Assembly (NCBI GenBank): GCA_016199745.1
Contig: JACQFZ010000025.1
Location: 1 to 48,560 of the forward strand
Direction: 5' to 3'
Length of the DNA stretch: 48,560 nt
Origin: Gammaproteobacteria bacterium
Lineage (GTDB): Bacteria > Pseudomonadota > Gammaproteobacteria > Acidiferrobacterales > Sulfurifustaceae
The stretch's first letter is position 1. Each line of letters begins with the position of its first letter. The notes beneath the pieces are model-generated. The model searched no databases. It saw only the letters and a program-made list of their open reading frames with translations, and had not been told where the DNA came from. The position numbers were made by a program, and so were the translations under genes. Of this stretch, positions 16,056-23,759 are shown in pieces.

Positions 16056-16240
16056 GAATGGCACCTACTTAAGCAAAAGCCGAAACCTATCCGCCGCCAC
16101 TCCCTCTCCCCTTGCGGGAGAGGGCCGGGGAGAGGGGTGATATAACGTTGCTAATGGTTCCCCCTCTCCCTGTCCCTCTCCCGCAAGGGGAGAGGGAACG
16201 CTGCTGTTATGGCGGTGAATCTCTTAAGCAAGTGTCATTG
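16056..16240. mobile_element. IS4-type miniature element (MITE), copy 3
   Basis: The left end is GAATGGCACCTACTTAAG and the right end CTTAAGCAAGTGTCATTG. A perfect 11-bp target duplication, CCGTCTTACAC, lies at 16045-16055 and 16241-16251. The 185-bp interior consists of CCCTCTCCCCTTGCGGGAGA-type palindromes facing each other. The right-hand duplication includes the stop codon of the c-di-GMP protein gene, so the element landed exactly at that gene's 3' end without harming it. Confidence 0.9.
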
Positions 16241-16245
16241 CCGTC

Positions 16246-19188
16246 TTACACTTTTGAACCGGCGCGTGCCCCAACATTTAACGTTTGCACGCGCTGTTCC
16301 ATCCAATCTTTAAACTTGTCCGCCGGCAACGGCTTGCTAATGTAATAACCCTGGGCCGTATCGCAACCAAGCGCCGCCAACTGCTGCCAGACTGCTTCGC
16401 TCTCGATACCTTCGGCGACGACTTTGAGGTCGAGATCGTGCGCCAAACCGACGGTCGAGCGGACGATGGCGGCGGAGTCGTTGTTGGTCAGCATGTCCAT
16501 GACAAACGATTTGTCGATCTTCACGGCGTCGACCGGCAGCTTTTTCAAATAGCTGAGCGACGAATAGCCGGTGCCGAAATCGTCGATGAACAGCGGGATT
16601 CCCATGCCGCTGATACGCTTCAAGATCGCCAGCGCCGCCTCCGGATCGAACATGACGGCGCCTTCGGTGATCTCGATTTCGAGCCATTCCGGGTCGGCGC
16701 GCCAAGCGGCGCATTGCTGGTCGATAAGGTATATCAGCTCTTTGTCGTGCAGCGTCCGTGCCGAGATGTTGACCGCGATCGGTAGTGGCATACCGCTTTC
16801 GCGCCAGGCGACCGACTGCCGCAAGGCCGCGCCGATCACCCAATCGGTGAGCGGCTTGATCAGGCCGGTGTGCTCGGCGAGGCCGATAAAGTCATCCGGT
16901 GGAATCATGCCGCGGCTCGGATGCATCCAGCGCACCAATGCTTCGGCGCCGCAGACGCTGTTGTCGCGCATATTGATCTTTGGCTGATAGAACAACGTCA
17001 GCTCGCTGTGCTCGATTGCACGCCGCAATTCGGCGGCCATCGACAATTGGCGCGTGCCGTCTTTGTGTTGCTCGGGTGCATAAAACACGTAGCCCTGCCC
17101 CATCCGTTTCGCCTGTTGCATGGCAACGTCGGCATAACGAATCAGCAGCATCGGCTCAGAACTATGATCCGGGAACAACGAAATACCGATGGCGGCACTG
17201 ACATCGAGATTGAGACCGCTGATGGCAAACGGTGCACGCAGCGCGTCGAGGATTTGTTGGCCGACCTCGGCCGCATGTTCCTGGTCGCGTACCGGCACGA
17301 GCGTACCGAATTCGTCGCCGCGCATGCGCGCCAGTAACACGTTTTCTTTGAGCGCGCCGCGAATGCGAGCGCCGACTTGCTTCAGTAACAAGTCGCCTTG
17401 ATGGAAACCCAGAGCGTCGTTGATCTCGCGCAGGTGGTTTAGGTCCATGACGTACAACGCCAACATCTGCCCGCCGGCCTCGGGCAACTCATGCCGCAAG
17501 TGCTCTTCGAAGCGTGCATGGTTCGGCAAGCCGGTGACACTGTCGAAATACGCCATGCGCGTGATCGTTGCGTTCGCTTCATCGTGTTGGCTGCGAGCCC
17601 GCAACACCGACATACCGAACGCCAGGTCGCGCGCCGCCTCTTCGAGCAGCTCCAACTCTTCGGCATCGAACGCGTCGGGCTCGCTCGAATAAATCGACAA
17701 GGCACCGATTGGCTCGTCATCGACATTGAGCGGAAAAGCGACGCAAGAACCATAGCCGACGCGGAGTGCCAGCTCGCGCCACGGCGCATAGTTAGGATCC
17801 GTTAGGATATTGCGGCCGATATAAGGCTCGCCGGTGCGGATCACCATGCCGGCCGGTCCGCGACCGCGTTCGTCGTCGGCCCAGCTCACGCGTCCGATCG
17901 CTTCCGATAGCGCCTTGCTACCGCCCTCGAAACCGAACTCCGCCATCAACCGCACGGTCTTGCGCGAATCGTGCTCGGCCAAGCCGATCCAGGCGAATCG
18001 GTAACCGCCGACCTTAACGATGATGCGGCACATCTCCGCCAACAGCGCGCGCTCGTCGGTGGCGCGTACGACGGTGCGATTGCCTTCGCTCAATGTCTTG
18101 AGCGCGCGATTGACGCGCTGCAATGCCGTCGCCATGTCGTCGAACGTGCGCGCCAGTTGGCCGAGCTCTTCGGTACCGTGCGGCAATCCGGAACGAGCGC
18201 TTAGATCGCCTTTCGCCAATCGACGCGCGGCATCGGTCAGTGCATATACGCGCCGCAGAATAAAAACATCACTTCCCACCCACGCCGCTACAATCGCCAG
18301 CACCCCGACCACGAACAACAACACCAAGCTGCGGCTGAAGTCTTCATCGGCCCTGGCATATGCCACCGCCGGTGGAATACCGATGCAGATATAAACTTTA
18401 TCCAATCCGCTCTCGTACAACGGTGCAAACATTTGCAACCGTGGTACACCGTCCAAGCCGTCGAGCAGGGTCACACCGGCGCGCTGCTGCGTCAGGATCG
18501 CTTTCACCAGCGGCGCATCGACCATCGACTTTCCCATCCATCTTTCGGCGTCGGGATAACGCGTCAGCACCGTACCGTTGCTATCGACGACTACCATGGC
18601 CGAGCCGGCAGGTAGCTCGACACCGGCAACGAGCTGCTGCAACCAGTTCAAGTCGAGTGCGGCGTAAACAATATCGACCACGTTACCGTTAGTGTCGACG
18701 ATCGGATAACCGAAATTAATCGCCGGCTGGCCAGTCACGCGGCCAATTTGATAATCGCCGATACCGAATTCACGCGATTGCACGGTGCGGCGGAAATAAC
18801 TGCGATCGGCGATGTTGATCTTGCGCGCAAGCTTACGTGATGTGCACATGAGGTCGCCGTTCAAATCGGCGACGCCAAGATTCGTATAGTAAGGATAAGA
18901 TTTCTGCAGCTGCCGCAGCGTTTCGGAACAACGCGGACTGCCGTACGCCGGTTGTCGCAACGCCGGCATCTGCGACATACCGATCAGCAGCTGGCGAGTC
19001 AATTCGATCAACCGGCCCTGCTCGCGAGCGGCCAGGCGCATCAGATTGACTGCCTCTTTTTCTGCATCCTGGGTCGCGTGCTGGCGCTGCGCGATGGCGG
19101 TATAGCCAATGACGCCGAATGCCGGAATCACGGCGAATAGCACCAACAGCAGCAGCCGCGCCCGTAGGCCGGCAGTCGAACGCCCCAT
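16246..19188 (-). CDS. Membrane sensor c-di-GMP protein (dCache-HAMP-GAF-GGDEF-EAL)
   Basis: A 980-residue protein controlling the second messenger c-di-GMP at the inner membrane. Its order is: transmembrane helix 11-31, periplasmic double-Cache ligand domain about 36-280, helix about 287-311, HAMP 312-360, GAF about 375-520, GGDEF about 540-695 and EAL about 705-960. The GGDEF signature reads R-M-R-G-D-E-F (623-627), a variant that is active in some proteins and inactive in others. The EAL domain looks complete: E-A-L at 749-751, N-I-S-A-R-T-L, E-I-T-E-G, D-D-F-G-T-G-Y-S-S-L, K-I-D-K-S-F-V and A-E-G-I-E-S. Net phosphodiesterase activity tuned by a periplasmic ligand is the likeliest role. 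The small molecule sensed is unknown. A MITE abuts the stop codon. Confidence 0.9.
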   Translation of the reverse strand: MGRSTAGLRARLLLLVLFAVIPAFGVIGYTAIAQRQHATQDAEKEAVNLMRLAAREQGRLIELTRQLLIGMSQMPALRQPAYGSPRCSETLRQLQKSYPYYTNLGVADLNGDLMCTSRKLARKINIADRSYFRRTVQSREFGIGDYQIGRVTGQPAINFGYPIVDTNGNVVDIVYAALDLNWLQQLVAGVELPAGSAMVVVDSNGTVLTRYPDAERWMGKSMVDAPLVKAILTQQRAGVTLLDGLDGVPRLQMFAPLYESGLDKVYICIGIPPAVAYARADEDFSRSLVLLFVVGVLAIVAAWVGSDVFILRRVYALTDAARRLAKGDLSARSGLPHGTEELGQLARTFDDMATALQRVNRALKTLSEGNRTVVRATDERALLAEMCRIIVKVGGYRFAWIGLAEHDSRKTVRLMAEFGFEGGSKALSEAIGRVSWADDERGRGPAGMVIRTGEPYIGRNILTDPNYAPWRELALRVGYGSCVAFPLNVDDEPIGALSIYSSEPDAFDAEELELLEEAARDLAFGMSVLRARSQHDEANATITRMAYFDSVTGLPNHARFEEHLRHELPEAGGQMLALYVMDLNHLREINDALGFHQGDLLLKQVGARIRGALKENVLLARMRGDEFGTLVPVRDQEHAAEVGQQILDALRAPFAISGLNLDVSAAIGISLFPDHSSEPMLLIRYADVAMQQAKRMGQGYVFYAPEQHKDGTRQLSMAAELRRAIEHSELTLFYQPKINMRDNSVCGAEALVRWMHPSRGMIPPDDFIGLAEHTGLIKPLTDWVIGAALRQSVAWRESGMPLPIAVNISARTLHDKELIYLIDQQCAAWRADPEWLEIEITEGAVMFDPEAALAILKRISGMGIPLFIDDFGTGYSSLSYLKKLPVDAVKIDKSFVMDMLTNNDSAAIVRSTVGLAHDLDLKVVAEGIESEAVWQQLAALGCDTAQGYYISKPLPADKFKDWMEQRVQTLNVGARAGSKV

Positions 19189-19252
19189 GAAGGCTAAGTC
19201 CCTTTTTAAGCTGCCTTAAGTTAAGCACATACTGTGCCCAATCTTATGTTGA

Positions 19253-19293
19253 CCCCCTCTCCCCTTGCGGGAGAGGGGTTGGGGAGAGGGGGC
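19253..19293. repeat. CCCTCTCCC/GGGAGAGGG palindromic unit
   Basis: A hairpin with arms CCCCTCTCCCC and GGGAGAGGGG around TTGC, followed by TTGGGGAGAGGGGGCG. It is a solo unit like those inside the MITEs and lies between the c-di-GMP protein and the SemiSWEET gene. Confidence 0.5.
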
Positions 19294-19436
19294 GACGAAC
19301 GGAGAGCCCCAACTAGCACCCCCCCTGGCGCCAACGACGTCCCCACCAAAGCCCCATCGAAGCAGGTTTTACCAAGCGGCTAAGCTGTGCGCCGATTCAG
19401 CCCCCCATAACCCCGCACCGGCAATCGTTTCGCCGA

Positions 19437-19691
19437 TTAACCAAAACGCAGCTTGAAATACAGGATGGCGAGCGACAGACCGAGGGTAACCGTATTGGCG
19501 GCAATGATCGGCCAAGAGTCTATGAAGATTCCGTAAATCAGCCAAAGCACGACGCCCGAACTGAACAAACAAAACATACCGAGCGAAACATCGCGCGCCG
19601 AGCGCGTGCGCCAGGTTTGGACGACTTGCGGGACAAAGGCGACGGTCGTGAGAGTACCGGCGGCAAGACCGAGCAGATTGGTAAATTCCAC
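19437..19691 (-). CDS. SemiSWEET family sugar transporter
   Basis: An 84-residue membrane protein of the SemiSWEET/PQ-loop type, which dimerises to pass sugars across the inner membrane. Three hydrophobic helices (about 7-24, 38-56, 62-80) form the triple-helix bundle. The diagnostic F-V-P-Q-V-V-Q-T-W-R-T-R-S-A-R-D-V-S includes the PQ hinge at helix 1, and W-L-I-Y-G-I ends helix 2. The gene starts 10 bases after the stop of nadA, so the two are probably one transcript, although no functional link to NAD synthesis is obvious. The substrate cannot be predicted. Confidence 0.88.
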   Translation of the reverse strand: MEFTNLLGLAAGTLTTVAFVPQVVQTWRTRSARDVSLGMFCLFSSGVVLWLIYGIFIDSWPIIAANTVTLGLSLAILYFKLRFG

Positions 19692-19701
19692 GCGAAAGGC
19701 G

Positions 19702-20778
19702 CTAGGCGTCGTCGTCGACGCGGCTGTTCAATCGCTTGGCGAAGTCGAGCATGCGTTGGGTAGCACGTAACGCGCGCTGGCGGATCTGCTCATCGACACG
19801 AATCTCGTTGGCGCCGGTTTCAAGCACGTGCGCCACGGTCTGTAGGTTGTCCATCGCCATCCACGGACAATGCGCACAACTCTTGCACGTTGCGCCCTTG
19901 CCGGCAGCCGGCGCTTCGAGCAGCAACTTGCCCGGTGCCGCCTGCTGCATCTTATAAAAGATGCCGCTGTCGGTGGCGACAATGAACTTCTGGTTCGGCA
20001 GTTTCTTTACTGCATCGATCAACTGGCTGGTCGAACCGACGGCATCGGCGAGCGCGATCACACCGGCCGGCGATTCCGGATGCACCAACACCGCCGCATC
20101 TGGATGCTGCTTTTTCAAATCGGCCAATTCTTGCGCCTTGAACTTGTCGTGCACGACACAGGCACCGGGCCAGAGCACCATATCGGCGCCGGTGGTCTTC
20201 TGAATATAAGCGCCGAGATGTTTATCAGGTGCCCACAGAATTTTCTTACCTTGATCGCGCAGATGCTCGACCAGCTTGACGGCGATCGACGACGTCACGA
20301 CGTAATCCGCGCGCGCCTTCACGGCGGCGCTGGTATTGGAATAAACCACGACAGTGCGGTCGGGGTGCGCATCGCAGAACGGGGCGAACTGTTCAGGCGG
20401 ACAGCTCAAGTCGAGCGAGCACTCGGCCTCGAGCACCGGCATGAGCACGCGCTTTTCCGGATTGAGGATCTTGGCGGTCTCGCCCATGAAGCGCACGCCG
20501 GCGACGACCAACGTCGTCGCCGGATGCTGATTGCCGAATCGGGCCATGTCGAGCGAGTCGGATACGTGCCCGCCGGTGTCCTCGGCCAGCCGCTGAATCT
20601 CGGCATCGACGTAATAGTGCGCAATCAGCACGGCATCCTGCGCCTTGAGCAGACGCTTGATATGGTCGCGCAACTGATCGCGCTCGCTGTCGCTCAGCTG
20701 GGGCGCACATGCCAATACCTCATCGGTATCGGGGACGACGATAGTGGGAATGGAAATCTTAAGGCCGGCAGCATTCAT
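19702..20778 (-). CDS. nadA: Quinolinate synthase
   Basis: A 358-residue NadA that condenses iminoaspartate with dihydroxyacetone phosphate to make quinolinate, the NAD precursor. It has three pseudo-repeated domains. Motifs are [29 protein letters not shown] and H-P-E-S. Cysteines in [14 protein letters not shown] and [10 protein letters not shown] supply the [4Fe-4S] ligands. Length is normal. Upstream on the same strand is the HemY-type oxidase (70-base gap) and downstream the SemiSWEET gene. NadB is not in this window. Confidence 0.95.
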   Translation of the reverse strand: MNAAGLKISIPTIVVPDTDEVLACAPQLSDSERDQLRDHIKRLLKAQDAVLIAHYYVDAEIQRLAEDTGGHVSDSLDMARFGNQHPATTLVVAGVRFMGETAKILNPEKRVLMPVLEAECSLDLSCPPEQFAPFCDAHPDRTVVVYSNTSAAVKARADYVVTSSIAVKLVEHLRDQGKKILWAPDKHLGAYIQKTTGADMVLWPGACVVHDKFKAQELADLKKQHPDAAVLVHPESPAGVIALADAVGSTSQLIDAVKKLPNQKFIVATDSGIFYKMQQAAPGKLLLEAPAAGKGATCKSCAHCPWMAMDNLQTVAHVLETGANEIRVDEQIRQRALRATQRMLDFAKRLNSRVDDDA

Positions 20779-20848
20779 AACGACGTCTCGAAATACTCAC
20801 TACCATTATTATAAGTGTGAAGCACCAGCGCTAAAACCCAAATAAGTG

Positions 20849-22171
20849 CTAAACACCGCGCAGAATGTTCTCGGCGACACCCTTAGCTTGACTCACACTA
20901 TCGGCCAACGACACGCCGTCGCGCCAATTGCCGCCCAACTGCAGCCGCGGAAAACCCTTTAAGACGGCGTCGATGCGCGCCAGCCGCTGCTGGTGACCCA
21001 GTTCGTACTGCGGGATCGCTTGCGGCCAGAGGGTGACGTGCTGTAACGCCGGCGCCGCCGTTACCCCGAGCAATGGCCGCAAATCCGCCAACACTTGTTC
21101 GACCAGCATCGTGGCGTCACGCTTGCCGACCGAGGGATTTTGCGCACCACCGATAAAAGCCGTCAGCAACACCTGACCGACAGGGGCGCGCCCCGCGAAC
21201 AGCGACGACGAAAAAATAACACCCAATGTTTGCCGCTGCGCTCGACGCGGCAATAACGCACCGAAACCGTCGAGCGGATGGCGCACCTGCGCGCGGGCGA
21301 AACCAAGGGCGACGGAAGCGACCGGCGGATAGAAAATGCCAGCAAGCTCACGCGCCAGATCGGGCGCCAGCGGTTCCATTAACGCCGCCGCTCGGTGCGC
21401 CGGCAACGCCAACACCAGCCGCTCGGCTCGATACTCTGCGGTCGCGGTACGAGCGACCCATTCGCCATTACCGGCACGAGCGATACCGGTCACCGCCGCA
21501 TCGACGTGCAAAGCATCGCCCAGCTCTTGGGCAATAGCGCGCGGCAATGTCTGCATGCCGCGCTTGAACGAAATCAACCGCGCCGGCGCACCGCCTCGAC
21601 ACTGGAGCGCGCCGAGAAACAGCGAGCCATACTCCGCTTCCAGCGCATATAAACGCGCGGTCGCCGCCCGCGCCGACAATCGTTCGGGATCACCGGCGTA
21701 TACGCCCGACACAAACGGATCCACCGCCCAATCGAGAAACGCCGCGCCCAACCGCCGCCGCACGAACTGCGCGATCGATTCCTCGACTTGGCCACGCGCC
21801 TGAAACGGCTCCGCCAACAGGCGTAACTTGGCACCGATACTGAACAGCGGCGTAGTCAGGAACGCGAGCGGTCCGAGCGGCAACGGCAACAAGCGATCGT
21901 CTTTGACGATATAGCGCGGTGCCCGGCGATCGCCGTCGATCAATTCTCCGTCGAGCGCCAACCCCTGAATCAACTCGCCGAGCGCGCCGCCACGATACTG
22001 CGTCGAATTCGGACCGCTTTCGATCAGAAAGCCATCGCGCTCAAGCGAACGAATATTGCCGCCGACTTCAGCTTCGGCCTCGAGCACAGTGACGTGCACG
22101 CCCTGGCGACGGAGAAACCAGGCGCATGAAAGACCGGAAATACCGCCACCGACGATCAGTGCACGCGTCAT
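20849..22171 (-). CDS. hemY: Protoporphyrinogen/coproporphyrinogen oxidase, HemY type
   Basis: A 440-residue FAD enzyme of late haem synthesis. The dinucleotide motif G-G-G-I-S-G-L-S is at 8-15, followed by V-L-E-A-E-A-E-V-G-G-N-I-R-S, which binds the FAD ribose. I-E-S-G-P-N-S-T and D-P-F-V-S-G-V-Y-A-G-D-P are typical of oxygen-dependent porphyrinogen oxidases. The end R-L-Q-L-G-G-N-W-R-D-G-V-S-L-A-D is the second FAD-binding block. Sequence alone cannot separate protoporphyrinogen from coproporphyrinogen preference, but a Gram-negative host favours protoporphyrinogen. The family is also called HemG in some databases; it is unrelated to the flavodoxin-like E. coli HemG. Divergent from the glycine-zipper gene. 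Confidence 0.9.
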   Translation of the reverse strand: MTRALIVGGGISGLSCAWFLRRQGVHVTVLEAEAEVGGNIRSLERDGFLIESGPNSTQYRGGALGELIQGLALDGELIDGDRRAPRYIVKDDRLLPLPLGPLAFLTTPLFSIGAKLRLLAEPFQARGQVEESIAQFVRRRLGAAFLDWAVDPFVSGVYAGDPERLSARAATARLYALEAEYGSLFLGALQCRGGAPARLISFKRGMQTLPRAIAQELGDALHVDAAVTGIARAGNGEWVARTATAEYRAERLVLALPAHRAAALMEPLAPDLARELAGIFYPPVASVALGFARAQVRHPLDGFGALLPRRAQRQTLGVIFSSSLFAGRAPVGQVLLTAFIGGAQNPSVGKRDATMLVEQVLADLRPLLGVTAAPALQHVTLWPQAIPQYELGHQQRLARIDAVLKGFPRLQLGGNWRDGVSLADSVSQAKGVAENILRGV

Positions 22172-22390
22172 GAAATAAAGCTCTTCCCCATGGCGTTACT
22201 CTAACAGACCCCCCTTCACCCACACCCGCTTGTCCGACGCCGCCGACAATTAGTCGGTCTATACCCCGCATCGCAACACTGACAAACTTAGAATCGCGCC
22301 ACCCTAGATCACGACCTCGCTCCAGTTGCTGTCAACCCGGCGGGGCGACAACTCGTTAATAGCAACAGCTATCCCAAGCTGGAGGTAATA

Positions 22391-22975
22391 ATGTCCGAAG
22401 CCGTAAAACTACCGATCGTCAAAATCGCCGCCATCGCCGTCGTCATCTTCTGTGGTGTCGGCGTCGCGGCCATGACCGGCCTGCTTCCTGGCGTATCGCC
22501 CCAGGAAAAATCATCGCCAGCCGTTACCGAGACCGACAAGCCAGTGGAAGCCGAGGCTCCTGCGCCGACTAAAACGGCGCAGCCCAAACCCGTCAAGAAA
22601 GATCCGATCCGAGTTGCCAAAAAAGCCCCGCCCGCCCCGGTATGCGCAATCTGCGGCATCGTTGAATCGATCCAGACGATCGAAGTTAAAGGCCAAGGCA
22701 CCGGCGTCGGCGCCGTCGCCGGCGGTGTTACCGGTCTAGTCATCGGCAACCAAATCGGCAGCGGCCGCGGCAAGAAACTCGCAAAGGTCGCCGGCGCCAT
22801 CGGTGGCGCTGTCGCCGGTAATGAGATTGAAAAAAACATCCGTAAGAAGATCGAGTTTCAGATCAATGTGCGCATGAACGACGGCTCGCTGCGGACGGTC
22901 AAGCAGGAAAGCGACGGTGGGTTGATCACGGGTGAGCGGGTACGGGTTACTAACAATACGGTTGTGCGTGAGTAA
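22391..22975 (+). CDS. Glycine-zipper 2TM-domain envelope protein
   Basis: A 194-residue protein with a strong ribosome site (GGAGG five bases before ATG). One transmembrane anchor covers about 10-32. A Pro/Ala/Lys linker runs to about 78, then C-A-I-C-G-I-V-E-S-I opens the SlyB-like 17-kDa-antigen/glycine-zipper domain. The repeat G-x3-G-x3-G pattern is clear at about 104-140 (G-A-V-A-G-G-V-T-G-L-V-I-G-N-Q-I-G-S-G and G-A-I-G-G-A-V-A-G-N-E-I-E). The tail V-R-M-N-D-G-S-L-R-T-V-K and G-E-R-V-R-V is the usual small beta domain. It is expected to sit in the envelope and affect membrane integrity. Structured repeat A follows at once after its stop codon. Confidence 0.85.
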   Translation: MSEAVKLPIVKIAAIAVVIFCGVGVAAMTGLLPGVSPQEKSSPAVTETDKPVEAEAPAPTKTAQPKPVKKDPIRVAKKAPPAPVCAICGIVESIQTIEVKGQGTGVGAVAGGVTGLVIGNQIGSGRGKKLAKVAGAIGGAVAGNEIEKNIRKKIEFQINVRMNDGSLRTVKQESDGGLITGERVRVTNNTVVRE

Positions 22976-23270
22976 TGATTGAATCGCCCTCTTACGAGGG
23001 CGATGCTGGTCGAGATAATAAATGTAATCAGCGGGATGCTCCGCCCCGCACCCAGGGTTACTTTCTCTTGCTTGTGCAAGAGAAAGTAACCAAAGAGAAG
23101 CACACCCCCGGTGGCGCAAGCATGCCACTGCGCTTCTCGGGTTTAGGCCGGCGCTGTCGCACACGCCATCCTGGCGTGAGCGACAGGAACCGCCATCCCT
23201 GGCGGTTCCCCTTCGGGCTTTTGCCTAAACCCTGCGAGGCTCGGGCATGCGCCACAGGGGGATTCACCCT
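22976..23270. repeat. Structured repeat A, copy 1
   Basis: It begins right after the glycine-zipper gene. It contains a 16-bp perfect hairpin GGTTACTTTCTCTTGC (23056-23071, loop TTGT, mate 23076-23091). An outer stem GGGTTTAGGC/GCCTAAACCC (23139-23148 with 23223-23232) encloses two inner hairpins; one pairs GGAACCGCCA (23186-23195) with 23200-23209. A second copy lies inverted at 23485-23759. The two copies differ in most stem sequences but keep every pairing. Confidence 0.8.
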
Positions 23271-23484
23271 AACCCTCCCCCGCTTCGCAGGGGAGGGAAT
23301 AAAAAAAGAAAATCTAACCCTGTCGGGTGGGCAGCGTTGCTGCCCACGCGTTATTTGAACCCGCGTGGGCAAAAAGGCGTTGCCCACCCTACAAAAGACA
23401 CATTCCCTCCCCTGCAACAGCGGGGGAGGGCTAGGGTGGGGGGTGAGTGAAATAGGCAGTTGTTGTTGCAGTTGCGGTTGCGGT
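23271..23484. other. Spacer between the two structured repeats, filled with palindromic units
   Basis: It holds CCCTCCCC...GGGGAGGG units (23270-23301 and 23402-23445) around a GTCGGGTGGGCAGCG...GCGTTGCCCACCC unit (23330-23390). No gene is seen. The whole 22976-23759 stretch is thus repeat-only. Confidence 0.6.
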
Positions 23485-23759
23485 TAATCCCCGTGTGGCG
23501 CATTCCGAGCATCGGAGCTTTTGGCTTCGAGCGCGCAGGAGGCGCGCGTCTGGCTCAACACAGGGAGGTGTTGTGCCAGACATAGTTAGCCGCCAAAAGT
23601 GAGAAGCGCAGGATGCTTTGCGCCACCCCGGGGGGTGCTTTCTTTTGGTTCCTTTTCTTTGCACAAGCAAAGAAAAGGAACCCTGGGCTGCGGGGCGGAG
23701 CATCCCGCTGATTACATTTATTACATCGACCAGCATCGCCCCATAGGGGCGATTCAACC
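23485..23759. repeat. Structured repeat A, copy 2 (inverted)
   Basis: In reverse complement this runs parallel to copy 1 from the GATTGAATCGCCC edge through TAATAAATGTAATCAGCGGG to the far end. Its main hairpin is GGTTCCTTTTCTTTGC (23647-23662, loop ACAA, mate 23667-23682). The outer stem is CTTTTGGC/GCCAAAAG (23518-23525 with 23592-23599) and an inner stem pairs GTCTGGC with GCCAGAC. It ends next to the stop codon of the debranching-enzyme gene. Confidence 0.8.

Noticed and set aside
22976-23759. Small open frames such as those reading FLLLVQEKVTKEK and FLFFACAKKRNQKK
   Set aside because: These are translations of the hairpin arms of structured repeat A; they recur in many genomes as spurious short proteins and show structural, not coding, conservation.
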